A stretch of 64,000 nucleotides of DNA, taken from positions 12,223,290 through 12,287,289 of the forward strand of contig OX031061.1 in the NCBI GenBank assembly GCA_943736015.1. The letters run 5' to 3'. Origin of the DNA: Tridacna crocea (taxonomy: Eukaryota; Mollusca; Bivalvia; Cardiida; Cardiidae). Below are positions 54,901-59,239 of this stretch, one piece after another. Positions within the stretch are counted from its first letter, which is position 1. Each line of letters starts with the position of its first letter. The notes beneath the pieces are model-generated. The model searched no databases. It was not told the DNA's origin and saw nothing but the letters and a program-made list of their open reading frames with translations. Both the position numbers and the translations under genes were made by a program.

Positions 54901-56845
54901 TCTTTATCGGTTTAAAAACAAGTAAACAACCTCAAAAAAGGTGAAGAAAATCCCACACAACAATTTCACAAACATTCACACCTATTTTACCAAATTAAAC
55001 CTGGGGAATATGATGAAAGATTTCAACCGGAAGTACCTACACTCTCCATGAACATCTCTTCTGAACTATATTAAATATAAGGTCGCCGGCTTCTGCCGGG
55101 CGACCAATGAGTGAGTAAAGCCATTTCCGAATTAGTATTTCCACGATCGATGGCCTCACCCAGTGTATTTTAACATGCCATTTCCAATTACATATCTGAA
55201 TGCTACCGAAAAATTCATTTTTCTGTGAAAAATGAGTTTAATTGGGTTTATTTCCTTTCGGTTTTGCACAAAATACGATACATAGTTTTCAAAATTCAAT
55301 ATTGAACTCATAGCGGTATTGTCATCGACAAATACCACAAAAATGGACAAAAATCTAACATTCAGCACTTTTTTCCACATTCATAACTACAACGAAATAC
55401 GCTAAAACAATACTATCACATGTGAAATCATTAATCTGCCTGCATGCCTGCCTACCTGCCTGCCAAGCAACAGCCTTGGCCGACTGCAGCCGCAATACTA
55501 CTAGTAATTATCGCGAGTCTGATAGAGTTATCTCTCTTTGAACACTCTTGTGCACGTATGGTAAGAAAATTAACAAGTCTCGCGAGCCAACATGATATTA
55601 TTGGAACCAACACAGTATCTGCAACGTAGTCAAATAGTTATGTTAACCATCACAGGAAAAGAAAATGGAAAAAGAGAAAGTCATATTCTTATTTGACAGT
55701 ACATCACAATGAAATGTGCCTCCGATTGTACAGAAAGATGCATTTGATTGTATTTTTGTATGCTGCAATTGAGTTTTGTTTACGCCGGGTACCGATAATA
55801 GCTTTAAACGCCATTTAACTTGACGAGTCAAATTAAAGCCCCCATCACATAAAACTAGATCTGAGAACGGCTTACCCTGTCTTGACATGATCGGAAAACG
55901 GGTTGCGGTCAGGGTAGAACATGTAATTTTGGCCTGATAATGCCTGAAGCCCCTGTCTCACCAAACCTGGTCTTAGAAAGTCTTACCCCGGTCAACGAAA
56001 TCGTAAAACGGGCTGCGGCCGAGTTATGACGTGTAATTTCAGCCGGTGCAAAACAAGCGCACACTAAGTTGATGCCCAACCGCAGGTTCGAGGTATGATA
56101 GTTCCATTTGTAGTACGTCAATCTCGTTTTAAGTTGCCTACGTTGTCACTCCGTCTGATTACAGGACGGGACCGACTGCAAGAAGTTTAGAGCAGGATCA
56201 ACGTTCTTGAGCACACTTTCCGCTCTAACCCGTCCACTAAGTTCGAAAACAGATCATAGGAGGTTTACTAATACGTCCACTCCGTCTGAAAACCGTTTAA
56301 ATCCGCTCGGCAAATTTTTTCGGAGCAGAATGGGGACGATTTTGGTGTAACGTAGGTATAATGGAAAGTATTTGAAACAGGATTTCCTTACTGCAAATAG
56401 AACGCCATAATTATCTACCAAACGACAAAGCTTTTTATGTATCCAAATTGAGAGTGTTTGCGGATGGCAAAATAATCCATTTTTTTAATGTAGTAATGTA
56501 GATAATAGTGTGAAAAGAGTGTGGTCGTATTACGAAAAATAAATAAAAAAAAGATTATCGTCGGTTTACTTCAAAATCCTTGTAACTACAGCTTGTTTCA
56601 AGCTGTAGTTACGAGGTTTTTTTAAGTAAACCGACGGCATGCGTTATACCAGCGGTAAATAAATTTCGTTCAATCTGATGTTTCAGGAATGGTTGACAAA
56701 GGAAAATATTCGGACAGGACAAGTTGTCGGATGGGATAGAAGTTTTTGTCCAAATATTGGTGAAAACAAGGTTTCATCTAGTAACAGACTCGCAACGAAT
56801 GTGTTGCTTATCGTGTTTTTCACCCTCGTACAATTCATTTCATGA
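36603..56845 (+). CDS. ACE: Single-domain angiotensin-converting enzyme (M2 peptidyl-dipeptidase), 13 exons, GPI-type C terminus
   Basis: The spliced product is 642 residues, the normal size of a one-domain ACE (like testis ACE or insect AnCE). ACE removes C-terminal dipeptides outside the cell. Residues 1-23 form a signal peptide. The zinc site is H368-E369-V-G-H372 plus E396, 28 residues after the first His as in human ACE. H338, K496, H498 and Y508 (substrate contacts) and R507 (chloride site) are present, each exactly 15 below human testis-ACE numbers. The [10 protein letters not shown] and DQWRW blocks are conserved. Residues 629-641 are hydrophobic and end the protein without a cytoplasmic tail, after a Ser/Asn-rich stretch; this looks like a GPI signal rather than a stop-transfer segment. 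All 12 introns are GT-AG and phase-consistent. Introns are packed with family A, D and G elements. An active, surface-held enzyme is predicted. Confidence 0.95.
36911..36949 (+). repeat. (GA)n microsatellite in ACE intron 1
   Basis: About 19 GA units following (GATA)n. Its complement gives a Leu/Ser repeat frame. Confidence 0.95.
37125..37335 (-). repeat. Family N repeat, copy 2 (inverted)
   Basis: GAATTATCATTTATAAATC and AATTACCTCCCTTTTTAGAA match 20935-21165 in reverse. Confidence 0.6.
37630..38297 (-). mobile_element. Family D element interrupted by family B
   Basis: Left ATTTGAGCCATGATCAGTG, core CCAAGGTCAGCCTGCGCAG, then the D body is split at TTGGTACCA by the family B insertion. It resumes with CATGGATCACGGAGATGC to AGAGCATGGCTCATTT. 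Confidence 0.8.
37841..38241 (-). mobile_element. Family B MITE, copy 4, with perfect 9-bp target duplication
   Basis: CATCTTCGCAAGCCAAG to CTTGGCTCGCGAAGATG, flanked on both sides by TTGGTACCA. It sits inside a family D element in ACE intron 1, so it post-dates that element. Confidence 0.9.
38455..38672 (+). mobile_element. Family A MITE
   Basis: CTTTACTATAACAACAAAAT at left and GGGTCGTTAAAACTAAAG at right. The hairpin centre is contracted to GCTGGAAACAGC, and terminal TTAA is not preserved. Confidence 0.8.
38688..38812 (+). repeat. tRNA-like SINE head in ACE intron 1
   Basis: TGGTGTGAGGTGGAGCGTC and AAGTTCAATACTCGGGAGC resemble diverged A- and B-boxes, followed by SINE-body-like sequence (TGGCCCACACATCAGCGCG). 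Not a functional tRNA. Confidence 0.4.
38815..39190. other. Intronic DNA, nothing recognised
   Basis: AT-rich part of ACE intron 1 without a listed repeat. Confidence 0.4.
39196..39349. repeat. Family L: palindrome of about 154 bp in ACE intron 1
   Basis: ATAATCAACTGGTTATTTTT at left and ATATCCAGTTGATTAT at right, pairing through ATCTCACTCGGATGCGTCGT / ACAACGCATCCTCGTGAGAT to a loop at GTGCTGCGCAC. Confidence 0.8.
39554..39697. repeat. Family J palindrome, copy 1
   Basis: GATCAGCTTATGGTTAATAT and ATATTAACCACAAGCTGATC form the outer arms, with GGGAAAGGTCAGCGAAAATA / TATTTTCGCATACCTTCCCC inside. Confidence 0.85.
39698..39800. repeat. Tandem partial duplicate of family J inner hairpin
   Basis: It repeats the inner J hairpin and right arm once more (AGGGAAAGGTCAGCGAAAAT ... 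CATATTAACCACAACC), giving a three-arm structure. Confidence 0.75.
39840..39944 (+). mobile_element. Family D right-end remnant abutting ACE exon 2
   Basis: GTAAACCGGTCCTTTGACAA, GCTGGCCCAGGTC, TTTGCAGATGCACC and the terminal CACAGAGTATGGTTCGTAT follow the D consensus in order. It ends only 10 bp before exon 2, so the D terminus holds the likely branch point and pyrimidine tract region. Confidence 0.7.
39955..40110 (+). CDS. ACE: ACE exon 2
   Basis: 52 codons, phase 0/0. Acceptor TTATTTCAG, donor AAG|GTACTC, which is unusually weak at +4 to +6. Encodes the helical lid region ([10 protein letters not shown] ... PHLMNK) with one N-glycosylation site (NST). Confidence 0.9.
40123..40342 (+). mobile_element. 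Family A MITE, subfamily 2, 12 bp into ACE intron 2
   Basis: TTAA at 40119-40122 and 40343-40346. Ends CCCTTTCCCAAACGAC and GTTTGGGAAAGGG. The hairpin carries GAAATTGCTCG / CGAGCAATTTC. It inserted within 8 bp of the exon 2 donor without destroying it. Confidence 0.95.
40350..40645 (+). repeat. SINE (family G), plus strand, in ACE intron 2
   Basis: The head has GCCGAGATGGAAGCTCAGTC and GGGGGTTCGAATCTTCAC (B-box-like), then CTGCCGCGATATAACTG and GGCGTTAAACACCATACGAT at the tail. Confidence 0.85.
40772..40970 (+). mobile_element. Family A MITE
   Basis: TTCTTTACCAAACGACAAAA at left and the hairpin at 40878-40942. The right end is replaced after TTTTCTTTGGAAGTTAACTC. Confidence 0.75.
41049..41224. 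mobile_element. Family F foldback element in ACE intron 2
   Basis: GGACCCGTATTCACCAACCA at left and AGAATGGTTGGTGAAATAAG at right. It ends 52 bp before exon 3. Confidence 0.82.
41277..41364 (+). CDS. ACE: ACE exon 3
   Basis: 88 nt, phase 0 to 1. Acceptor TTTCTTCAG, donor CCAG|GTAATA. Encodes [14 protein letters not shown] and the cysteine pair region ([10 protein letters not shown]), matching the first ACE disulphide. Confidence 0.92.
41395..41614 (-). mobile_element. Family A MITE, 30 bp after exon 3 donor
   Basis: Left GTAA (a mutated TTAA) then CCCATTACCACACAATCCC; right CGTGTGGTAAAGAG then TTAA (41615-41618). The hairpin is nearly perfect. Confidence 0.92.
41619..41682 (+). mobile_element. 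Family A left-end fragment sharing TTAA with previous copy
   Basis: ACACTTTACCAAAGGACAAA through AACTTGCAGACAAC, then a SINE begins. Confidence 0.75.
41692..41860 (-). repeat. SINE (family G), inverted, truncated
   Basis: Tail side GGTGTTTAACGCCGTTTTTA, then CAGTTATACCGCGGCGGCCA and the GCTGGCTGCTTTTCCATAA block. The head is missing. Confidence 0.78.
41870..42165 (-). repeat. SINE (family G), inverted, full length
   Basis: From GTGCTAAACGCGGTTTTCAG to the tRNA-like head (GGGGATCGAAGCCAACAACC, ACTGAGCTACCGGAAAAC). Second of two SINEs in the same orientation. Confidence 0.83.
42172..42330 (+). mobile_element. Family A MITE, left end lost
   Basis: GTTAGAAAACGTCGTGGG opens a good hairpin (to 42274). 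The right block TTGTTAAAATCCGGGAATG is diverged. Confidence 0.75.
42425..42505. repeat. Family C palindrome
   Basis: GATGAAACTGCATGCTTCGT and GCAGTCTGATCTTGATCTAC. The left outer arm is decayed. Confidence 0.6.
42655..42832 (+). repeat. Family H element, copy
   Basis: TTTATTTCATGCTTTTCGGT, ATATCGAGAAATAGCAGTG and CACAACCAGATGGGAAATAT match 45029-45180 almost exactly. Confidence 0.7.
42953..42986 (+). repeat. (GA)n microsatellite in ACE intron 3
   Basis: About 16 GA units followed by a G-rich stretch. Confidence 0.95.
43160..43303 (+). CDS. ACE: ACE exon 4
   Basis: 144 nt, phase 1/1. Acceptor TTTTACACACAG, donor GTCG|GTAATT. Encodes [20 protein letters not shown] and the GWRE...R.LY..F block with an N-glycosylation site (NFT). 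Confidence 0.93.
43590..43784 (+). CDS. ACE: ACE exon 5
   Basis: 195 nt, phase 1/1. The acceptor follows a long T-tract (CTTTTCTTTTTAAG); the donor TTTG|GTAAGT is a perfect consensus. Encodes the [15 protein letters not shown] block, [15 protein letters not shown] and the GHVPAHIFG motif. Confidence 0.95.
43826..43852 (+). pseudogene. Partial duplicate of ACE exon 5 in intron 5
   Basis: A 25-base stretch encoding VELRPLYNQ repeats exon 5 (VELRPLYDQ) with two or three changes, 158 bp downstream of the original. No splice sites frame it, and the frame does not continue the domain. Confidence 0.65.
43855..44212 (+). repeat. Family O repeat, copy 2, in ACE intron 5
   Basis: Inverted match to 24030-24405. 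Ends GGATGCCATCTAGCGGGAG, with a 21-bp internal direct repeat (GCCCTAATTAGATAGCTGTG type) near 44145-44190. Confidence 0.65.
44232..44312 (-). mobile_element. Family A remnant near exon 6
   Basis: CCCCAGTTTTAACGAACC, AGAAGGCTTTTGTAAACATT and a ruined left arm. It ends about 30 bp before the exon 6 acceptor. Confidence 0.5.
44346..44443 (+). CDS. ACE: ACE exon 6
   Basis: 98 nt, phase 1 to 0. Acceptor TTTAATCCAG, donor CAG|GTCTAA. Encodes [18 protein letters not shown], the signature block after the HVPAH motif. Confidence 0.95.
44537..44752 (+). mobile_element. Family A MITE in ACE intron 6
   Basis: TTAA at 44533-44536, then CTCTTTACCACACAAC. Hairpin GGAGAAAATGCTGG / CCAGCATTTTCTCC with a GGTTGCC centre. 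Right end GATTGTGTGATTAAAA. Confidence 0.9.
44812..45020 (+). repeat. SINE-like element (family G variant)
   Basis: GTGGTGAAGAGGCAGGATTC and TGTTCGATTCTCGCCCGAGC resemble a tRNA-like head. CCACCATGATATAACGTAAA and GAAAACACCGTAACACTATA form the SINE tail. Confidence 0.65.
45029..45435 (+). repeat. Family H element, longest copy
   Basis: Spans AGAAATAGCAGTGAAAACAT, AACCAGATGGGAAATATGAC (with a TGACGTCA site), the block CACCATCGGTAATATTTTCA / CACGTGTGATGGTGTTCACG (a local inverted repeat) and TTCGATCTTTCACCGAAAAA. Non-coding. Confidence 0.7.
45527..45996 (+). mobile_element. Family D element split by a family A insertion
   Basis: The D body (TGCTTAATGCATCTCCGTGG ... CTTTTCGCAGATGCATTAA) is interrupted at its TTAA and resumes TTAAGTCCCCTTTTCACAGA to GCATGGCTTATATA. 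Confidence 0.85.
45740..45959 (+). mobile_element. Family A MITE nested in family D
   Basis: TTAA at 45736-45739 and 45960-45963. Ends CTCATTACCAAACGAC and GTGTGGTCATGGG. Removing 220 bp plus one TTAA restores the D consensus ATGCATTAAGTCCCC. Confidence 0.95.
46003..46255 (+). mobile_element. Family D element upstream of ACE exon 7
   Basis: CTGAGCCATGCTTTGGC, CTTAATACATCTCCGTGATG, core GCCCAGGTCAGCCTGCTCGG and right end TTTTTCACCGATCATGC. It ends 40 bp before exon 7. Confidence 0.8.
46296..46468 (+). CDS. ACE: ACE exon 7
   Basis: 173 nt, phase 0 to 2. Acceptor TTTTTGCTTGCAG, donor TTTAG|GTATAG. Encodes [20 protein letters not shown] (N-glycosylation site NVT) and [14 protein letters not shown], including the substrate-binding His338 and Ala339. 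Confidence 0.96.
46512..46650 (-). mobile_element. Family A MITE, shortened, 45 bp after exon 7
   Basis: TTCCATTACCAAAACGTCTC at left, intact hairpin 46565-46627 and TTTTCTACTTTTTCAGAAAC at right. The distal end is lost. Confidence 0.75.
46680..46916 (-). repeat. SINE (family G), inverted, in ACE intron 7
   Basis: CAAACCACTGGCTGCTTTTC, AAGGTCAGCGGTAAGAGAGG and the inverted tRNA-like head (GCCGGAGATCGAACTAGCAA, CTGAGCTACCAGGGA). Confidence 0.8.
46920..47600. other. ACE intron 7 remainder
   Basis: Mostly unrecognised AT-rich DNA. A weak hairpin remnant of family A type (GAAAACATCGTGAGAAAAAG ... TTTAATGTTTTCTAC) lies at 47258-47332. Confidence 0.45.
47604..47728 (+). CDS. ACE: ACE exon 8 (zinc-binding HEVGH)
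   Basis: 125 nt, phase 2 to 1. Acceptor TTCTAACCAG, donor CCCAG|GTTGGT. Encodes [20 protein letters not shown] followed by H and the FRNGANP block. HEVGH (residues 368-372) supplies two zinc ligands and the catalytic Glu369. Val replaces the usual Met, a conservative change. Confidence 0.97.
47862..47947. repeat. Family C palindrome in ACE intron 8
   Basis: AAAGATCAGACTGCATGTTC and GCGGTCTGATCTTAATCTAC, then CTGTCCGCAAGAGGCCAATG and GCGCTTAGCAGCC, the C right end. Confidence 0.7.
47948..48112 (-). mobile_element. Family A MITE lacking one hairpin arm, 15 bp before exon 9
   Basis: The left arm to AAAATGCTGGT is followed directly by TTTTCTACCCGCTCTG, so the right arm is cleanly missing. The right end TTGTTTGGTAAAAGAG stops 15 bp before the exon 9 boundary. 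Confidence 0.75.
48128..48371 (+). CDS. ACE: ACE exon 9 (third zinc ligand)
   Basis: 244 nt, phase 1 to 2. Acceptor TTTCTAG, donor CTAAG|GTTGGT. Encodes [20 protein letters not shown] with Glu396 as third zinc ligand, then [19 protein letters not shown] and WWKLR, the most conserved part of the family. Confidence 0.97.
48511..49306. mobile_element. Family P: 796-bp TIR element in ACE intron 9
   Basis: Terminal inverted repeats GATGTATATGTC / GACATATACATC extend inward about 80 bp with AATCTGCCCAGACCA / TGGTCTGGGCAGATT. The interior is AT-rich and non-coding and hosts a family J palindrome. Confidence 0.8.
48688..48846. repeat. Family J palindrome, copy 2, nested in family P
   Basis: TTTATTTCATCAGCTTGTGG and CCACAAGCTGATGAAATAAA form the outer arms, with a GGAAAGGTAGACGAAAATA / TATTTTCGCGGACCTTTCC inner stem. 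Confidence 0.85.
49503..49600 (+). mobile_element. Family A hairpin remnant 20-30 bp before exon 10
   Basis: GAAAACATTGTGGGAAAAAA and the variant centre GATTCTGGTTACCAGCATTT with right arm TTTGTCTTTTTCCCATGATG. Both element ends are gone. The exon 10 acceptor follows at 49620. Confidence 0.75.
49621..49719 (+). CDS. ACE: ACE exon 10
   Basis: 99 nt, phase 2/2. Acceptor CTTTATACAG, donor ATCAG|GTAAAT. Encodes [20 protein letters not shown] and [10 protein letters not shown], including Lys496 and His498 (substrate carboxylate and transition-state contacts). Confidence 0.95.
49730..50390. other. ACE intron 10, no repeat recognised
   Basis: Short frames of 61-104 codons on both strands lack domain features. 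No exon is supported. Confidence 0.4.
50394..50613 (-). mobile_element. Family A MITE in ACE intron 10
   Basis: CCCTTTACCAAACAATCCC at left, CGTTTTGTTGAAGAG then TTAA (50614-50617) at right. It ends 48 bp before exon 11. Confidence 0.88.
50666..50788 (+). CDS. ACE: ACE exon 11
   Basis: 123 nt, phase 2/2. Acceptor TGTTTTCCAG, donor CTCGG|GTATAA. Encodes [20 protein letters not shown] and [10 protein letters not shown]. Arg507 (split codon) is the chloride-site arginine and Tyr508 the catalytic tyrosine. Confidence 0.95.
50885..51105 (+). mobile_element. Family A MITE in ACE intron 11
   Basis: AACTCTTTACAAAACGACAA at left, hairpin 50990-51050 and GATTGTATGATAATTGCTTAA at right. Confidence 0.88.
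51411..51537 (+). CDS. ACE: ACE exon 12
   Basis: 127 nt, phase 2 to 0. Acceptor TTCTATTGCAG, donor CTGCAG|GTATGT. Encodes [20 protein letters not shown] and [10 protein letters not shown], the penultimate ACE block (S.PW...L...G...L....LL.YF.PL). Confidence 0.95.
51573..51792 (-). mobile_element. Family A MITE, intact, 31 bp after exon 12 donor
   Basis: TTAA at 51569-51572 and 51793-51796. Ends TCTTTTACCAAACAATCCC and AGTTTGGGAAAGGG. Confidence 0.93.
51795..51925 (+). mobile_element. Family D left-half fragment
   Basis: AAATGCATCATACCAAGATA, AATCCATAAAAATCATTTCG and GAGGTAGAATGTTTCTTAAA. It stops before the core. Confidence 0.65.
52281..52347 (+). pseudogene. Possible decayed alternative last exon of ACE
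   Basis: After ATGGAG TGG, one frame reads [11 protein letters not shown] and a second reads on to 52476 without a stop. The pattern W..(5-6)..E.LG resembles the C-terminal ACE motif that exon 13 supplies ([16 protein letters not shown]), but a frameshift separates EW from the rest and the acceptor is poor. Low confidence; chance similarity is possible. Confidence 0.2.
52480..52690 (+). repeat. Unit 1 of a dispersed roughly 400-bp duplication; carries the empty TTAA site
   Basis: It shares ATGAGTACGAGTACACACG, ACGTTTGAAATCATACATAC, CCAGTCCCGCACAAAGGAAA and TTACCCATAAGAAAA with 53940-54370, but has only a single TTAA (52601-52604) where the other copy has a family A MITE. Confidence 0.88.
53330..53720. 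repeat. Three family C hairpins, two in a roughly 116-bp tandem
   Basis: Hairpins at 53330-53390, 53543-53602 and 53658-53720. The last two share flanks (CAGTGAAATATCTGA.GA before, ATTCACGCA.TCTAATG after), so the hairpin and its surroundings were duplicated in tandem. Confidence 0.75.
53780..54370 (+). repeat. Unit 2 of the duplication, filled site
   Basis: Homologous to 52480-52690 on its right side and to 54380-54660 on its left side, with the MITE 54072-54291 inside. Confidence 0.8.
54072..54291 (-). mobile_element. Family A MITE at a proven insertion site
   Basis: TTAA at 54068-54071 and 54292-54295. Ends CCCTTTCCCAAACAATCCC and GTTTGGAAAGGG. The paralogous sequence at 52591-52620 has GGAAATTTAAAGGG with one TTAA and no element. 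Confidence 0.96.
54380..54660 (+). repeat. Unit 3 of the duplication, diverged
   Basis: AGACCTGTAACACTTTAGGT, ATTTTTCATTTCGCCATCTA, then a TTTCAAATCATTATTGTTAT and TTTTCTTTTCCATTCC order as in units 1 and 2. Confidence 0.65.
54685..54748 (-). repeat. Family O, internally deleted copy
   Basis: Left end CCCGCTAGATGGCATTCTAT is joined directly to the right end AGAATATGACATGCGCAGAC. Confidence 0.65.
54750..55830. other. ACE intron 12, unrecognised
   Basis: A small perfect hairpin GGTCGCCGGC...GCCGGGCGACC lies near 55081. No exon is supported. Confidence 0.4.
55836..56050 (+). repeat. Diverged tandem duplication, period about 107 bp
   Basis: Unit 1 (about 55836-55942) and unit 2 (about 55946-56050) align through AAAACGGGTTGCGGTCAGGG / AAAACGGGCTGCGGCCGAG and CATGTAATTTTGGCC / CGTGTAATTTCAGCC. 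Confidence 0.7.
56415..56482 (+). mobile_element. Family A left-end fragment
   Basis: ATCTACCAAACGACAAAGC and GTTTGCGGATGGCAAAATAA. The hairpin is absent. Confidence 0.65.
56559..56636. repeat. Family I palindrome, copy 2, 50 bp before ACE exon 13
   Basis: CGTCGGTTTACTTCAAAATC / TTAAGTAAACCGACG outer arms; TGTAACTACAGCTTG / CAAGCTGTAGTTACG inner arms. Confidence 0.88.
56687..56845 (+). CDS. ACE: ACE exon 13 (terminal, GPI-type tail)
   Basis: 159 nt including TGA. The acceptor is GATGTTTCAG. Encodes [16 protein letters not shown] (the conserved last ACE block), a cysteine, a Ser-rich stretch (KVSSSNR) and a final hydrophobic run ([14 protein letters not shown]). Ending directly after the hydrophobic run favours GPI attachment over a membrane-spanning anchor. 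No AATAAA is seen soon after the stop. Confidence 0.9.
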   Translation, partial: EWLTKENIRTGQVVGWDRSFCPNIGENKVSSSNRLATNVLLIVFFTLVQFIS

Positions 56846-57030
56846 TATTCGGGTAGCAATCGGTGTCATGCTGCTTATAGACAATAGTATACTCAGAATT
56901 ATTCAACTGGAGATCTTCTCTTGTATCTATGATACAGATTTGTAAATACCGTGTCTGTCTGTCTGTCTGACGAATATGTACATTGCTGTTGTTATGTTTG
57001 CTTTTTTATGATGTTTAACATTATTTTTAA

Positions 57031-57253
57031 CTCTTTACCACACAATGACGACTTTTAACACCCCTGAAAGAGAAGGCTTTTGAAAGCACTGTGGGAAAAG
57101 ATGAAAATGCTGGTAACCAACATGTTCTCCTCTTTTTTCACAATTTTTTCTTCCCTTTCAAAGAAAATTGATTTCATATGAGCCATATTAAAACTGTCAT
57201 CAGCAAATGCTTTAAATTCGGACGGGTCTAAAACCTTGTGGTGTGGTAAAGGG
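57031..57253 (-). mobile_element. Family A MITE, intact, 3' of ACE
   Basis: TTAA at 57027-57030 and 57254-57257. Ends CTCTTTACCACACAATGACG and TGTGGTGTGGTAAAGGG. The arms have several mismatches (GGTAACCAACATGTTCTCC). Confidence 0.9.
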
Positions 57254-57264
57254 TTAAAGTAATT

Positions 57265-57400
57265 TCATACCGGTGCTTTCATGAAAAGTAACCCAGCGTA
57301 ATATTCTTTCCGAGCCACAGGCTGCTTTCCCACATAACCACTGTCGGAACAATAATTATCGATAAGAGAGGAGAGAATTTCGTCACATTGGCTAACGGCA
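57265..57400 (-). repeat. SINE (family G) fragment
   Basis: CCGAGCCACAGGCTGCTTTC and CACATAACCACTGTCGGAAC are SINE central-domain blocks. Confidence 0.55.
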
Positions 57401-57460
57401 AACTTTGGAAAAAAATTGACGGAGCTGAGGCAGATTTCTGATGGGTAACGTCTTTGCATT

Positions 57461-57544
57461 CGTCGGTTTACTTTAAAAACCTCGTAACTATACAGCTTGT
57501 TTCAAGCTGTAGTTATGAGGCGAGGTTTTTTAGGTAAACCGACG
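57461..57544. repeat. Family I palindrome, copy 3
   Basis: CGTCGGTTTACTTTAAAAAC / TTTTTAGGTAAACCGACG, with a duplicated GAGGCGAGG block on one arm. Confidence 0.85.
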
Positions 57545-57849
57545 ATTATTAGTCTTGCAACAAAAGAGCAATGTCGAGGAGATTTATTTAGTCTGATCTT
57601 GATCTCCGCCTCCCACGAAAGCAATACCAATCACAAGTAGTACCATATATGTGTTTTTCCCGATTTTCTTATATGTCCTTTTTCTGCAATATTTTCTAAG
57701 CATCGATAGATACGCTATATGAATACTCATTCTGGCCAGGATACCGAGGAATCCGTTGATCAATTCGACGTAGTTACGGAATCGGCCGAATTATGACGAG
57801 TGTGACCTATACCTTTCTCAGTCATTAATTTTATACTTGTGCCAGTAAC

Positions 57850-58000
57850 TCTATCCCAAGCGACAAAATAATGGACTTGTCCATTCAAAAAGGATATGGG
57901 GAAAAAGTAAGATTTGTAGGCGAAACAGTAGCAAAAATGTGGGAAAAGGAGCATGTTCTCCTTTTCTCACATTTTAATACCTATCTCGTCAGGGCCGTTA
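57850..58000 (+). mobile_element. Family A MITE, shortened
   Basis: TCTATCCCAAGCGACAAAAT at left. The hairpin is reduced to GTGGGAAAAGGAGCATG / TCTCCTTTTCTCAC. Confidence 0.65.
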
Positions 58001-58019
58001 TGGTATATTATTTTATGTT

Positions 58020-58310
58020 TTTAAAGCTGTTTTCAACATTATTTTAGTTGTTGCACGGCGGCCAGTGCACCTATCCGTATTTTCTTGGAGTTTCTGTTAC
58101 CAGTGCTTCTCTAAATATTTCTTTCCAAGCCACTGGCTGCTTTCCCAACATAACCATCGTCGAAACAATGATCAGCTGTGAAAGGAATGAATCCTGTCGC
58201 AATGACTTTCATCTATTCTCCAAAGAAATTGGCCGAACTGGGGGTCGAACCAGTGACCTGTACTTAAGTCCTAAACAACGGACTGAGCTACCAGGACTAG
58301 GACTCCGGGC
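58020..58310 (-). repeat. SINE (family G), inverted, full length
   Basis: TTTTCAACATTATTTTAGTT at the tail side, CAAGCCACTGGCTGCTTTCC, and a tRNA-like head (GGGGGTCGAACCAGTGACC, ACTGAGCTACCAGGAC). Confidence 0.83.
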
Positions 58311-58342
58311 CGTTAAAACAAGGAATTAATGATAAAGATTTA

Positions 58343-58594
58343 ATCCTTTATCACACAATGCGGAATTTTAAATGCCACGAGGAAGAAGCCTTTTGAAAAC
58401 ATTGTTGGAAAAGGAGAAAACGCTGGTAACCAGCATTTTCACCTTTATCCACAATCTTTTCTACTATTTAAGAACAAGTACTATTTTTATTTACTTTATT
58501 TGTTTTATCCTTTTTTTAATATTTAATTATTGTCTCTCTTTTTTTTTTCCTTCAGTACGTATGAGTCTAAAATTTTTCCAGTGTGGTAAAGGTT
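58343..58594 (-). mobile_element. Family A MITE, with T-rich expansion
   Basis: CCTTTATCACACAATGCGG at left and TCCAGTGTGGTAAAGG at right, good hairpin at 58396-58455. The inner right side is replaced by a T-rich tract. Confidence 0.75.
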
Positions 58595-58598
58595 TCAC

Positions 58599-58824
58599 CC
58601 TTAATCAAACGACGAAATGTTAGACTTGTCCAAATTGAGAGCACTTGCAGACGACAAACTAAAAGTGACTGAAAATTTAAAATTTGAAAATTGTGAAGGG
58701 TAGAAAACATTGTGAGAAAAGGAGGAAATGCTGGTAACCAGCATTTTCTCCTTTTCCCACGATGTTTTCTAAAGAATTCTTTCTCAGGGTCGTCAAAACT
58801 ATAGATTGTGTGGTAATGGATTGA
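58599..58824 (+). mobile_element. Family A MITE directly after the previous copy
   Basis: CCCTTAATCAAACGACGAAA at left, GTGTGGTAATGG at right, hairpin at 58706-58765. Confidence 0.88.
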
Positions 58825-59003
58825 GGAAAAAATAAAGTTAATCAAAACTCTGTAGTTTAAGTCAATCATGTATTTATGTATTCTATTTTTTCTAAACCGG
58901 ACTTTTCAAAGGGTCAAATATTTGCAGTATATACACGTCTGTACAATGCGAGTAAAGTAAAGTGTTTCAAGTTCCATAATTGGACAGTAATTTCAAACCT
59001 TAA

Positions 59004-59229
59004 CCTATTACCTACCACATGACAATATTTTAGGCTTGCCTAAATCGAAAGCATTTGCAGACGACAAAATAAAAGTGACTGAAAATTTGAAATTTTGCTT
59101 TGTGAAAGGTACAAAACATTTTTAGAAATGGAAAAAATGCTGGTTACCAGCATTTTCTCCTTTTCCCAAAATGTTTTCTAAAGGCTTCTTCCTTAGGGTC
59201 GTCAGAAGAAGGGATTGTGTGGTAATGGG
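59004..59229 (+). mobile_element. Family A MITE, intact termini
   Basis: TTAA at 59000-59003 and 59230-59233. The left end reads CCTATTACCTACCACATGAC and the right end GTGTGGTAATGGG. The left arm is decayed (TTTTTAGAAATGGAAAAAAT). Confidence 0.88.
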
Positions 59230-59239
59230 TTAATCGTAT

